Shown: positions 37,840 through 47,002, counted from the stretch's first letter. The stretch: 64,000 bases of DNA from Acidimicrobiia bacterium (GCA_022820925.1 JAJEEO010000014.1:1-64000), one strand, 5' to 3'. A program made the numbers and translations. The notes: generated by a model not told the origin, from the sequence alone.

Positions 37840-39291
37840 TCACCACTCCGCAAGGTTTTCTTGGCCGCGGAGGCGTGCGAGGCACCATGCGAGCACGAGC
37901 GCCGCCGCCACGACGAGCGGCCACGAGCCCAGCACGGTCGCCGGGGTCGATCCCGACCGCAGCTCGACATCACCGGCCAGGACCACCGATTCGCGCAGCT
38001 CGCTGCGGTGCGTGACCTCGCCGGCGGGCGACACGATGGCGCTGTAGCCGGTGGTGGACGCCTGCAGCACCCAGCGCCCGGTCTCGACCGCCCGCAGCCG
38101 GGCACTGGCGAGCGACTGCGACGGCACCACCGACGTGCTGTAGGACGACGCCAGCGTGGGGTTCGCCACGATGCGACCGCCCTCGCGCACCCCGTCGCGC
38201 ACGAGACTGCTGAAGTACACCTCGTAGGACGTGACCACGGCGATGTCGCCCAGCGAACTCGACAGCACGCCGGGGCCTGCTCCGGCGATGGCCTCGCGGG
38301 AGATCAGCGACAGGTCGGCGAAGGGTTCCACCACGCTGCGCAGCGGCACGTACTCGCCGAAGGGCACCAGGTGGGCCTTGTCGTAGCGATCTGCCAGCCC
38401 GGTCCGGGGATCGATGGCGACCGTGGCGTTGCGGAAGCGTTGATCATCGGTGCGCTCGTAGAAGTTGGCGACGAGGACGGCATCGAGCGCTGCCGCCACG
38501 TCCGTCAGCTCGGCCAGCTGCGGCGAGGATTCCAGCGGTTCGTCGGCGGAGTTGCTGCTCTCGCTCCAGATCATGAGATCGGCCGTGCCCTGCCACGCCG
38601 CAGTGGTGTCGAGGTGTCGCAGCCGGACGCTGCGCTGGGGCGTATCGACATTGGTGCCGAGCTCGCCGCCGGCCTGCACCACTGCTGCGGAGATGGTGGT
38701 GTCGGCGGTCGTATTCGGCGCAGCCAGCGCGGCGATCGGGATGCTGATGGCTGCCACTGCGGGCCATGAGACAGCACACCACTCGCGGGCGCAGATCCGC
38801 TCGACGACGACAGCCCCGATCCCGACCAAGGCGATGACCCCGAGCGGCCCTGCGAGTACGGCGGTGCCCAGCCACGGCCCGTCTACCTGACCCAGAGCCA
38901 GGTTGGACATGGGCACGCCGCCGAAGGGCACGCTCCAGCGCACGGCCTCGCCCAGCACCAGGGCCGCGGGAACGGCGACGGCACGCCATCGTCCGCCAGC
39001 GGCGACCAGAGAGAACGGCAGCGCCATGATCAGCGTCTCCACCGGGACTGCCGCGATCCATCCCGGCACGGTCAGCTCGGTCATCCAGAACAGCCCGAGC
39101 AGGTAGGCGCCCAGCCAGAAGGCGGCGGCCACCTCGAGCCGGTCACGCCAGCGCTGCGCTCCCCGGTTGCAGAAGCGCAGCCACAAGCCGAGGCCGATGG
39201 GTCCGAGCGGCCACAGTCCCCACGGCGGCAGCGACAGCATCGTGAGCGCTCCGAGCACGAGCGCGAGGCCGTCGCGCAGCAGCCGGTTCAC
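37840..39291 (-). CDS. Apolipoprotein N-acyltransferase-like protein with Ser at the nucleophile position
   Basis: A 483-aa protein: about six N-terminal membrane helices, then an extracytoplasmic nitrilase-like domain and a final membrane helix, the layout of Lnt. The active-site Glu (WSESS, E244) and Lys (YDKAHLVPFGEY, K305) are present. The third catalytic residue, normally Cys in an ICYE-type motif, is Ser355 in VVTSYEVYF (codon TCC at 38227-38229). Lnt adds the third acyl chain to lipoproteins through a thioester, so activity here needs proof. GTG start overlaps the stop of the hemY-like gene (GTGA). Confidence 0.82.
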   Translation of the reverse strand: MNRLLRDGLALVLGALTMLSLPPWGLWPLGPIGLGLWLRFCNRGAQRWRDRLEVAAAFWLGAYLLGLFWMTELTVPGWIAAVPVETLIMALPFSLVAAGGRWRAVAVPAALVLGEAVRWSVPFGGVPMSNLALGQVDGPWLGTAVLAGPLGVIALVGIGAVVVERICAREWCAVSWPAVAAISIPIAALAAPNTTADTTISAAVVQAGGELGTNVDTPQRSVRLRHLDTTAAWQGTADLMIWSESSNSADEPLESSPQLAELTDVAAALDAVLVANFYERTDDQRFRNATVAIDPRTGLADRYDKAHLVPFGEYVPLRSVVEPFADLSLISREAIAGAGPGVLSSSLGDIAVVTSYEVYFSSLVRDGVREGGRIVANPTLASSYSTSVVPSQSLASARLRAVETGRWVLQASTTGYSAIVSPAGEVTHRSELRESVVLAGDVELRSGSTPATVLGSWPLVVAAALVLAWCLARLRGQENLAEW

Positions 39292-40895
39292 GGCGAGTCA
39301 GCGGCCTGACTCAAGCCGAGGTGCTGCACGACCGCCGCCGCTGCTTCGTCGCCCTGGCGGATGCATGCCGGGATGCCGAGGCCCCGGTAGGCCGCTCCGG
39401 TCACGATCACGCCGGGCATCTCGCGAGCCAGTGCCTCTTCGATCCGGTCGACGAGATGACTGTGGCCGGGCCGGTACTGCGGCAGCGACTGCGGCCAGCG
39501 CGAGACCCGCCACTCGGTGACGGCACCGGGATCGCTCACGCCCCGCAACGGCGGCAGGCTCGACAGCTCGGCGAGCACCGTGTCGCGCAACTCGGCATCG
39601 TCGAGGCGCGTGTGGCGGTCATCGTCGTCCCGGCCCACGGACACTCGAAGCACGATGTTCGGACCGTCGCTGGGGCTGCGGTCGGCGCCGGCGGACCAGT
39701 TGGGCCACTTCGCCGAGCCGTAGCTGCAGGCCGTCGTGAGCCAACCGGTGTCCCGGGTGACGAGGAATCCCGCCTCAGCCGGCGCCTCGATGGCGTCGGC
39801 ACGCACGCTGAGCGTCACCACCGCGACCGACGCGTACTCGATGAGTGCCAGCCGCGCCGCAGCGGAGGGCGCGCCGGGCAGCATTCGCGCTGCCGAGTGG
39901 GCGGGCGCAGCGACGATGACAGCGTCCGCGTCGAGCACCTCGGACCCGGTGTGCACGGCGAACCGCATGCCGGGGCGCCGGATTGCCTCCACTGGGGTGC
40001 CCAGCCGCAGGATGCATCCGTCGAGGCGCTCCGTCAGTGCGTGGACCAGCCGACCCATGCCGCCATCGAAGCTGCCGAAAATTGGTGCCGGGCCGGACCC
40101 GTCGGAAGCGGGTGCCGGCTGCATCTGGCGCAGTCCCCGCATGAGCGACCGGCTGCGCTCCAGCGCTTGGCCGAGGATCGGCGCAGACATTGCCGCGTCC
40201 AGCCGGCTGATGTCGCCGGCGCTGATGCTGCCGAGCAGCGGATCGACCACCTGCGACGCCGCCGCCGCTCCCAGGCGGGCACGCACGACGTCGCCGATGC
40301 TGGCAGCGCCCTGTCGGACGCGTACCGCGTCGCCGTCGCCGGATGTCTCTGTGCCACGATCACCAGGCCGCACCCGCACGGAGCGTGGCGCGCTGGAAGC
40401 AGCCGCATCCGCCTCCCGCCGGTCCATTGCAGCGCGGCGCAATCGGCGTGCGGTGAACCGGCGAGGCAGGACGTAGTCGGCCGCAGCGCGCAGCGTGTCC
40501 GCCCGGCCCAGCAGCGGCGAGCGGATCAGCGGGCCCAGGCGTGTGGGCACCCCGCCGATCAAGCCATCGGGCAACGGCACCAGCCGCTGGCCGCGCGAGC
40601 GAGCCTGCACCACCGACGCTCCGCCGACCGCCGGCGAGATGCGCTCGGCCGAGATGCCCAGCTCGTCGCACAGCTCGGTCGCCCAGGGCACCCGCAGCAG
40701 GAAGGCATCGGCCCCCTCATCCACGAGCCGCCCTTCGAACGGCGTCGAGAGGATCTTGCCGCCGAGGCGCTCGGCGCTGTCGACGAGCACCACCCGGGGC
40801 ACCTCGGTCCCCGCGTCAGCGGGATGCAGCAGGCGGTACGCGGCCGCGAGTCCGGCGATGCCGCCGCCGACCACCACGACCCGCTGCGGTGTCAT
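39288..40895 (-). CDS. hemY: Protoporphyrinogen/coproporphyrinogen III oxidase
   Basis: A 535-aa FAD-dependent oxidase: dinucleotide-binding start RVVVVGGGIAGLAAAYRLL, early GGKILSTPFEGRLVDEGADA, and a C-terminal FAD-contacting segment GVIVTGAAYRGLGIPACIRQ. In actinobacteria this enzyme (HemY/CgoX) makes coproporphyrin III for the HemH-HemQ route; HemQ is also in the window at 54.5 kb. A charged, low-complexity insert (about residues 165-215) interrupts the middle. It begins 9 bp after hemE ends. Confidence 0.92.
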   Translation of the reverse strand: MTPQRVVVVGGGIAGLAAAYRLLHPADAGTEVPRVVLVDSAERLGGKILSTPFEGRLVDEGADAFLLRVPWATELCDELGISAERISPAVGGASVVQARSRGQRLVPLPDGLIGGVPTRLGPLIRSPLLGRADTLRAAADYVLPRRFTARRLRRAAMDRREADAAASSAPRSVRVRPGDRGTETSGDGDAVRVRQGAASIGDVVRARLGAAAASQVVDPLLGSISAGDISRLDAAMSAPILGQALERSRSLMRGLRQMQPAPASDGSGPAPIFGSFDGGMGRLVHALTERLDGCILRLGTPVEAIRRPGMRFAVHTGSEVLDADAVIVAAPAHSAARMLPGAPSAAARLALIEYASVAVVTLSVRADAIEAPAEAGFLVTRDTGWLTTACSYGSAKWPNWSAGADRSPSDGPNIVLRVSVGRDDDDRHTRLDDAELRDTVLAELSSLPPLRGVSDPGAVTEWRVSRWPQSLPQYRPGHSHLVDRIEEALAREMPGVIVTGAAYRGLGIPACIRQGDEAAAAVVQHLGLSQAADSP

Positions 40896-40904
40896 CGGCC
40901 CCGC

Positions 40905-42017
40905 TCAGTCGGGCTGTTTGGGCAGCGGCCGCCGGTACGCGTGCACATAGTCGGTCAGCCGTTCGAGCACCGCGGGGTCGGTCTCGGGCAGCACGCCGTG
41001 GCCCAGGTTGAAGATGTAGCCAAGCTCCTGCGTGCCCTCGGCCAGGATGCGGCCGGCGGCGGGGCGCACGGCATCCCATCCCGCCACGCACAGGGCAGGG
41101 TCGAGGTTGCCCTGCAGCGCGACGCCCGGTCCGACCCGCTCGCGAGCCAGCCCGAGCGGCACGCGCCAGTCCACGCCGACCACGTCGGCGCCCACCCCGG
41201 CCATCTGGTCGAGCAACTCGCCGGTGCCGACGCCGAAGTGCGCCCGGGGCACGCCCAGGTCGGCCAGCTCGTCGAAGACCCGCTTGCTGTGAGGTGCCAC
41301 AAACGCCGCATAGTCGGCGGGCGACAGCGTGCCCGCCCACGAGTCGAACAGCTGCACGGCGCTGGCGCCTGCGAGCACCTGCGATCGCATCGAGGCCACC
41401 GCAATCGACGCCAGCCGTTCCATGAGGTCGTGCCACAGCACCGTGTCGGTGTGCATGAGCGCCTTGGTCCGCAGGTGCTGGCGCGAGGGTGCGCCTTCTA
41501 CGAGATAGCTCGCCACCGTGAACGGCGCTCCGGCGAACCCGATGAGCGGCACGTCGAGCTCGGCTGCCAGCAGCCGGACGGTGTCGAGCACGTACGGGGT
41601 GTGCGCTTCGGCGTCGAGCTGCGGCAGCCGATCCAGATCGGTGCGGCTGCGCAGCGGATTGCCGGCCACCGGCCCTACGCCGGGCACGACGTCGATCCCG
41701 AAGCCGAGTGCGGCGGCGGGCACCACGATGTCGGAGAACAGCACGGCCGCATCCACCCCGTAGCGGCGCACCGGCTGCAACGTGATCTCGGCGGCAGTGG
41801 CCGGGTCGGCGATGGCGTCGAGGATGCTGCCGTGGCCTCGCAGCGCCCGGTATTCGGGCAGCGAGCGCCCGGCCTGGCGCTGGAACCACACCGGCACCTG
41901 CTCGGTCCGCCGGCATCGGGCCGCCCGCAGGTACAGGCTGTCGCCGAGCCGGTGAATCGGGTGATCCGCCGGCAGTGCTGCAGCCGGCGCCGCCGCGGCC
42001 TCAGAAGTGTCAGCCAT
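40905..42017 (-). CDS. hemE: Uroporphyrinogen decarboxylase
   Basis: A 370-aa TIM-barrel enzyme with the invariant N-terminal VPVWFQRQAGRSLPEYR (Arg residues for substrate carboxylates), the AAVLFSDIVV segment with the catalytic Asp, GFAGAPFTVASYLVEG and late GYIFNLGHGVLPETDP. It converts uroporphyrinogen III to coproporphyrinogen III. The ATG at 42017 starts a short Ala-rich head before the domain; the frame upstream to 42143 is not conserved. Divergent from the glycosyltransferase gene and upstream of hemY. Confidence 0.95.
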   Translation of the reverse strand: MADTSEAAAAPAAALPADHPIHRLGDSLYLRAARCRRTEQVPVWFQRQAGRSLPEYRALRGHGSILDAIADPATAAEITLQPVRRYGVDAAVLFSDIVVPAAALGFGIDVVPGVGPVAGNPLRSRTDLDRLPQLDAEAHTPYVLDTVRLLAAELDVPLIGFAGAPFTVASYLVEGAPSRQHLRTKALMHTDTVLWHDLMERLASIAVASMRSQVLAGASAVQLFDSWAGTLSPADYAAFVAPHSKRVFDELADLGVPRAHFGVGTGELLDQMAGVGADVVGVDWRVPLGLARERVGPGVALQGNLDPALCVAGWDAVRPAAGRILAEGTQELGYIFNLGHGVLPETDPAVLERLTDYVHAYRRPLPKQPD

Positions 42018-42124
42018 GCGCTGCGAACGGTACCGGGGCGGAGACGGGTCGCCGGTAGCCTCACGCGACCTGTGCGATCGCCTGGCCCTTGGGGCCTGGT
42101 CCGCGCACGCATACGGAGGCAGCG

Positions 42125-43462
42125 ATGGGACCCGACACCGCACAGGTCATCGGGGACGGTCACGACGCCGATCAGCCATTGCGCGTCGCGCTGCTGACCT
42201 ACCGCGGCCATCCCTGGGTCGGGGGCCAGGGCATCTATGTACGCCACCTGGCCCGGGAGCTGTCGGGGCTCGGCCACAGCGTCGAGGTGTTCAGCGGCCC
42301 GCCGTATCCCCACCTCGACCCGGGCATCAAGCTCACTGAGCTGCCCAGCCTCGACCTGTACCGCATGCCCGACCCGTTCCGGGTGCCCAAGGTGGCCGAG
42401 TTCCGCTCGCCGATCGACGTGCTCGAGTGGCTCATCACCTGCACGGCCTCGTTCGCCGAGCCGCTGACGTTCAGCCTGCGAGCGTTCCGGGCACTGCGCA
42501 GCCGGCTCGACGACTTCGACCTGGTGCATGACAATCAGTGCCTCGGCTACGGCATCGACTGGCTGCGGCGGGCTGGCATGCCCACGCTCGGCACGATCCA
42601 CCATCCGATCACCGTGGACCGGCGACTCGAGATCGCCCATGCGCCGACCCGCGGCAAGCGGCTCGCCATGCGGCGCTTTTACGCCTTCACCAGCATGCAG
42701 AACCGGGTGGCGCGGCGCCTCGACCGGATCGTGACCGTGTCCACCAACAGCTTCGACGACATCGTGACCGACCTCGGTGTTGACCCTGCCCGCCTGAACA
42801 TCGTCACGGTCGGCGTCGATCCGGCCCAGTTCCGGCCTCTGTCGGACGTGACGCCGGTGCCAGGTCGGCTCATGACCACCGCCAGCGCCGATGTGGCCAT
42901 GAAGGGCCTCGCCTACCTGCTCGAAGCGCTGGCCAAGCTGCGCACCGAGGATCCCTCGCTGCACCTCGTGGTGATCGGGCGGCCCAAGGACGATTCAGCG
43001 GCGAGCCGGCTCATCGACCGGCTCGACCTCGGCGGCAGCGTCGAGTTCGTGAGCGGCGTGCCCGACGAGCGCATCGTGGAGCTCTACAACGAGGCCGAGC
43101 TGGCGGTGGTGCCGTCGCTGTACGAGGGCTTCTCGCTGCCTGCCGTCGAGGCGATGTCGTGCGGCGTGCCGCTGGTGGCGACCACCGGTGGCGCGCTGCC
43201 CGAGGTCACCGGCGCCGACGGCGAGACCTGCCTGCAGGTGCCGCCCGGCGACTCGGAGGCGCTGGCGGCCCGCATCGGCTGGGCGCTCGCTCAGCCCGAT
43301 CTGCGGGCCACCGTGGGAGCGGCTGGACGGGCGCGGGTGGCAGCGAACTACTCGTGGGCTGCCACGGCCCGCAAGACCGTCGAGCAATACCGGGCGCTGC
43401 TGGCCGAGATGCCGGCACGGCCGCCACACAGCCTGCAGTCGAGAGCACTCGCCGGACGCTGA
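42125..43462 (+). CDS. Family 4 glycosyltransferase
   Basis: A 445-aa GT-B enzyme. The N-lobe opens RVALLTYRGHPWVGGQGIYV (Gly-rich acceptor loop); the C-lobe holds the EX7E-type donor site DERIVELYNEAELAVVPSLYEGFSLPAVEAMSCG. It transfers a sugar from an activated donor, probably at the inner membrane. ATG at 42125 with GGAGG about 7 nt upstream. Its stop overlaps the start of the methyltransferase (TGATG), beginning a cluster of glycan-type genes. Confidence 0.93.
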   Translation: MGPDTAQVIGDGHDADQPLRVALLTYRGHPWVGGQGIYVRHLARELSGLGHSVEVFSGPPYPHLDPGIKLTELPSLDLYRMPDPFRVPKVAEFRSPIDVLEWLITCTASFAEPLTFSLRAFRALRSRLDDFDLVHDNQCLGYGIDWLRRAGMPTLGTIHHPITVDRRLEIAHAPTRGKRLAMRRFYAFTSMQNRVARRLDRIVTVSTNSFDDIVTDLGVDPARLNIVTVGVDPAQFRPLSDVTPVPGRLMTTASADVAMKGLAYLLEALAKLRTEDPSLHLVVIGRPKDDSAASRLIDRLDLGGSVEFVSGVPDERIVELYNEAELAVVPSLYEGFSLPAVEAMSCGVPLVATTGGALPEVTGADGETCLQVPPGDSEALAARIGWALAQPDLRATVGAAGRARVAANYSWAATARKTVEQYRALLAEMPARPPHSLQSRALAGR

Positions 43463-44244
43463 TGCTCACCGTCGACTACGAGCGTCTCGGCGCCGTTCGC
43501 GGCGACCGGGTGCTGGACCTGGGCTGCGGCGCGGGCCGTCATGCCTTCGAGAGCGCCCGGCGCGGCTGCGTCACCGTGGCGTCCGACCGTGATCCCGACG
43601 ATCTGCGCGCCGTCACCGACATGTTCGCGGCCATGGATGACGCCGGTGAGATCGACTCGCCGGACGACCGGCAGCTCGGCCATGCGGTCGTGGCCGATGC
43701 CACTGCGTTGCCGTACCCCGACGCCAGCTTCGACCGGATCATCGCTGCGGAGGTGCTCGAGCACATCACCGACGACGAGCGGGCCGTCGCCGAGCTGGCA
43801 CGGGTGCTGCGGCCCGGCGGCACCATCGCGGTGACGGTTCCGGCGCGTGCCGCCGAACGGGTCTGCTGGGCGCTGTCGGCCGACTACCACGCACCCGCAG
43901 TGCCCGACGGCCATGTGCGCATCTACAGCGCCGCTGAACTGCGGGCCAAGCTGGCAGCGGCCGGCCTGTACGTCTCTGACAGTCACGGGGCGCATGGTCT
44001 GCACACGCCGTACTGGTGGCTGCGCTGCCTGGTCGGGCCGCGCAACGATCAGCACCCGCTGGTGCGGGCCTACCACCGGCTGCTGGTGTGGGACATGACG
44101 GCGGCGCCGCCGCTGACGCGCACGCTGGACCGCCTGCTCAACGCCGTGCTGCCCAAGTCGACGGTGCTCTACGCCTACAAGCCGCGGGCACATGAGGCGC
44201 CAGCACCGGTCGCCGAGCCAGTGGGAGCTGCACATGCAGCCTGA
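43462..44244 (+). CDS. Class I SAM-dependent methyltransferase
   Basis: A 260-aa Rossmann methyltransferase with motif I VLDLGCGAGRHAFE, acidic motif II VASDRDPDD, VVADATALPYPDASFDRIIA and EVLEHITDDERAVAELARVLRPGG. It belongs to the Methyltransf_11/UbiE-like group; the late WWLRCLVG...HRLLVWDM segment could sit on the membrane. Start ATG overlaps the glycosyltransferase stop, and its own end overlaps the next gene by 11 bp. Likely substrate: a lipid-linked or glycan intermediate. Confidence 0.88.
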   Translation: MLTVDYERLGAVRGDRVLDLGCGAGRHAFESARRGCVTVASDRDPDDLRAVTDMFAAMDDAGEIDSPDDRQLGHAVVADATALPYPDASFDRIIAAEVLEHITDDERAVAELARVLRPGGTIAVTVPARAAERVCWALSADYHAPAVPDGHVRIYSAAELRAKLAAAGLYVSDSHGAHGLHTPYWWLRCLVGPRNDQHPLVRAYHRLLVWDMTAAPPLTRTLDRLLNAVLPKSTVLYAYKPRAHEAPAPVAEPVGAAHAA

Positions 44245-45358
44245 GTTCGCGCACTCGGAAGCCGCGGCGGCGGCAGACGTTGGACGGGACAGCCGCCCAC
44301 GGCTCGCCGCGGCTCCCGAGCACGGACGTGTCCGCGAGACGCCGACCGTCGAGCGGACCGCGCCGCTGCTGACGGGCGCGGAGGTCGCAGCCACGGCCGA
44401 TGCCATCGAGGCCTGCCAGCAGCCCGACGGTCTCATCCTGTGGTTCGACGGCGGCCATGCAGATCCGTGGAATCACGTCGAGGCAGCCATGGCACTGGCG
44501 GCGGCGGGGTGCCACCGGGCGGCCGAAGGCGCGTACGAGTGGCTGCAGGCGAACCAGCACGACGCGGGCAGCTGGCACAACTACTACACCGCGCTCGGCA
44601 TCAAGGACTTCAAGGTCGACACGAACTGCTGCGCCTATGTCGCGGTGGGCGTCTGGCACCACTGGCTCGCCACCGGCGACGGGGGCTTTGTCGAGTCGAT
44701 GTGGCCGACGGTGGCACGGGCGCTCGACTTCGTGGTGAGCCTGCGCACCGCCAGCGGCCACATCCCCTGGGCGGTGCACGCCAACGGCACGCCGTGGCCG
44801 TACGCGCTGCTGACCGGGTCGTCGTCGATCTGCCAGTCGCTGCGGTGCGGGCTGGCGCTGGCCGAGCTGACCGGTCACGAGCGTCCCGCGTGGGCGCGCA
44901 CCCTGGCCCGCACCCTCCACCAGATCCGCCACCGGCCCGACGGTTTCGAGCCCAAGGACCGCTGGGCGATGGACTGGTACTACCCGGTGCTGTGCGGTGC
45001 CCTGACCGGCGCACAGGCCCGCTCCCATCTCGCCGCCGGCGCGCCCAAGTTCGTGCTCGCTCAGGGCGTGCGCTGCGTGGCTGATCAGGCCTGGGTGACC
45101 GCGGCGGAGACCTGCGAGTGCGCGATCGCCTACCTCCGCACCGGCGATGCGGCAACAGCTCGCCGGCTCATCGAGGCCACGTTTGCGATGCGCAATGACG
45201 ACGGCAGCTACTACACCGGCTGGGTCGTGCCCAAGTCCCGGACCTTTCCCGATGCCGAGCGCACCAGCTACACCGCTGCGGCCGTGTTGCTGGCCACCGA
45301 CGCGCTCGACCAGCGCAGCGCGGCTGCGGGCACGCTCACAACGACGCCGGACCGCTGA
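44234..45358 (+). CDS. Alpha/alpha-toroid (prenyltransferase/squalene-cyclase-like) protein
   Basis: A 374-aa protein built of helical repeats with aromatic and Gly/Asp motifs (ACQQPDGLILWFDGGHADPWNHVE, ANQHDAGSWHNYYTA, DGSYYTGWVVPKSR), resembling the alpha/alpha barrel of terpene cyclases, prenyltransferase subunits or glycoside-hydrolase-like enzymes. No DXDD or QW motifs of real triterpene cyclases are seen, so a sugar-active barrel is equally possible. ATG at 44234 has GGGAG upstream. It ends in a 23-bp tail-to-tail overlap with the next (opposite-strand) methyltransferase. Confidence 0.7.
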   Translation: MQPEFAHSEAAAAADVGRDSRPRLAAAPEHGRVRETPTVERTAPLLTGAEVAATADAIEACQQPDGLILWFDGGHADPWNHVEAAMALAAAGCHRAAEGAYEWLQANQHDAGSWHNYYTALGIKDFKVDTNCCAYVAVGVWHHWLATGDGGFVESMWPTVARALDFVVSLRTASGHIPWAVHANGTPWPYALLTGSSSICQSLRCGLALAELTGHERPAWARTLARTLHQIRHRPDGFEPKDRWAMDWYYPVLCGALTGAQARSHLAAGAPKFVLAQGVRCVADQAWVTAAETCECAIAYLRTGDAATARRLIEATFAMRNDDGSYYTGWVVPKSRTFPDAERTSYTAAAVLLATDALDQRSAAAGTLTTTPDR

Positions 45359-45968
45359 CTGGCTTGCGCAGGACGCGCAGGCTGCCCTCGGCGGCGAACC
45401 CGATGAAACCGTCGTCGAGGGCGCGCAGCCAGATCTCATAGGGCGGCCGGCCGCCGTCGGCGGGATCGGGGAACACGTCGTGGATGGCCAGCAGGCCGCC
45501 CGGCATCACCTTGGGCGCCCAGGCCTCGTAGTCGGCATGGGCCGGCGCCTCGCCGTGGCCGCCGTCGATGAACACCAGGGCGGCGCTCGGCCAGTGCGCC
45601 GCGATCGTGACCGAGTCGCCCACGATGGCCACGACGGTCTCTTCGAGGCCCGCGTCGATGAGGGTCTGGCGCAGAATCGGCAGCGAATCCATGCGGCCGG
45701 TCTGAGGATCGACCAGCTCAGCATCGTGATGCTCCCAGCCGGCCTGCATCTCCTCCGAACCACGGTGGTGGTCGATGGTGAACAGCACCCCGCCGGACGC
45801 TGCCGCAGCGGCGCCCAGGTACACCGCCGACTTGCCGCAGTACGAGCCGATCTCCACCAGCGGTCCCTGCGAGGCCGCTTCGGCGGCGGCCCGGTACAGC
45901 GCCAGGCCCTCGTTGTGGGGCATGAATCCCTTCACCCGCTGGGCCAGCGCCGCCAGCTCGGGATTCAT
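45336..45968 (-). CDS. Class I SAM methyltransferase (Methyltransf_24-like)
   Basis: A 210-aa protein with motif I GPLVEIGSYCGKSAVYLGAA, FTIDHHRGSEE, and LVFIDGGHGEAPAHADYEAW with MPGGLLAIHD, typical of O-methyltransferases acting on glycans or small molecules (rhamnosyl/macrocin types). Its last bases overlap the end of the convergent toroid-protein gene, and its ATG overlaps the stop of gtrA (ATGA). Probably part of the same surface-glycan pathway. Confidence 0.85.
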   Translation of the reverse strand: MNPELAALAQRVKGFMPHNEGLALYRAAAEAASQGPLVEIGSYCGKSAVYLGAAAAASGGVLFTIDHHRGSEEMQAGWEHHDAELVDPQTGRMDSLPILRQTLIDAGLEETVVAIVGDSVTIAAHWPSAALVFIDGGHGEAPAHADYEAWAPKVMPGGLLAIHDVFPDPADGGRPPYEIWLRALDDGFIGFAAEGSLRVLRKPVSGPASL

Positions 45969-46396
45969 CGGCCCTCAGAGGCTGAGCCGGCGGGGGCCTC
46001 GGGCCGGGCGAACAGCACCCGGTCCAGCAGGATGAACTTCCCCGCCCACAAGACCCCGAAGCCGATGAGGTTCGCCGCCGAGACAGCCACGGTGGACTGC
46101 CACCACCGGTCGGCCAGCGCCACTGCCAGCGACGAGATGCCGAGCCCGGCGAGGCTGTAGGCCCAGAACGGCAGGATCTCGCCGGTGAGCGAGTGCCGAT
46201 CGGTGCGAGACCACACCCAGCGCCGGTTGGCGTAGTACGCCGGCCCGGCAGCTACGCACACCGCCACCACGTTGGCCACGACTGCGGGCCAGCCCAGCAC
46301 CGCATACGCCACCACCAGCACGGCCTGGGTCAGCACCACCGTGCCGGCCGACACCGTGCTGTAGCCGACCAGCCGCCCGACGAGTCCCCACCTCAT
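45965..46396 (-). CDS. GtrA-family membrane protein
   Basis: A 143-aa protein with four membrane helices and the GtrA landmark AYYANRRWVWSR after helix 2. GtrA proteins are thought to flip or hold polyprenyl-phosphate-linked sugars for glycosylation of surface polymers. Coupled to the downstream methyltransferase by ATGA, supporting a shared glycan pathway with the neighbouring glycosyltransferase cluster. Confidence 0.9.
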   Translation of the reverse strand: MRWGLVGRLVGYSTVSAGTVVLTQAVLVVAYAVLGWPAVVANVVAVCVAAGPAYYANRRWVWSRTDRHSLTGEILPFWAYSLAGLGISSLAVALADRWWQSTVAVSAANLIGFGVLWAGKFILLDRVLFARPEAPAGSASEGR

Positions 46397-46406
46397 CGCC
46401 CGCGCC

Positions 46407-46440
46407 TCACTGGGTCGATCTCACTGGGTCGATCCCAGTG
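46407..46440. repeat. 14-bp tandem duplication forming a hairpin
   Basis: TCACTGGGTCGATC occurs twice in tandem (46407-46420 and 46421-46434). The second copy with the next bases gives CACTGGG-TCGAT-CCCAGTG (46422-46440), a perfect 7-bp stem. It sits between doxX and gtrA, 11 bp upstream of the gtrA start (same strand) and may terminate doxX transcripts or be a regulatory site. Confidence 0.65.
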
Positions 46441-46498
46441 CGCCCGGATCTCAGGGCGCGAGGGATTCTGGCGAGGTGCCGCAGCCGAAGCGCGGCGC

Positions 46499-47002
46499 TC
46501 ACTGCTCCGCTGGGGCATTCGGCCGGTAGAACGCGGCCAGCAGCAGAACCGTCGACACCAGCCCGCCGGCAACGGCGACGACGAACCAGACCGGCCCGCT
46601 CCAGTCGAGGCCGATCGCGTTGTCCACCGACCAGTCGCCGGGACCGGTCGCCGCCACAGCCGCCGCCGCCACGGCCAGCACGAACACGTACTCCCAGCCC
46701 TCACGGATGATGAAGAAGCCGTTCTTGCGATGGCCGACCCACCCGGCGGTCGACATCACGCCGATGAACGCCATCGAGCTGAGTGGTGTCAGCAGCCCGA
46801 GCGCCAGTCCGAAGCCGGCGCCGATCTCGGTGAGAGCAGCCAGGTAGGCGTGCAGCAGGCCCGGGCGCAGGCCCTCGGCGGCGAACCAGTTGCCGACGCC
46901 CCCGATGCCGCCGCGGAACTTGGCGATGCCGTGCAGCGCCAGGGTGACGCCCACGATGACTCGCAGGACGAGCAGGCCCAGGTTGATGCTGTCGGGATCC
47001 AT
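46499..47002 (-). CDS. DoxX-family membrane protein
   Basis: A 167-aa protein with four membrane helices: LLVLRVIVGVTLALHGIAKF, a second helix in the TEIGAGFGLALGLLTPL region, and two more later, the DoxX/SURF4-like pattern. Related mycobacterial DoxX forms a membrane complex with superoxide dismutase and a thiosulfate transferase that protects against oxidative stress; some relatives are thiosulfate:quinone oxidoreductase subunits. No such partners are next to it here. Confidence 0.85.
   Translation of the reverse strand: MDPDSINLGLLVLRVIVGVTLALHGIAKFRGGIGGVGNWFAAEGLRPGLLHAYLAALTEIGAGFGLALGLLTPLSSMAFIGVMSTAGWVGHRKNGFFIIREGWEYVFVLAVAAAAVAATGPGDWSVDNAIGLDWSGPVWFVVAVAGGLVSTVLLLAAFYRPNAPAEQ

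Noticed and set aside
37791..38105. N-terminal extension of the HelD-like gene
   Set aside because: The added ~105 residues are Arg/Cys/Pro/Ser-rich and overlap the Lnt gene in another frame; the GTG at 37790 gives the normal family length.
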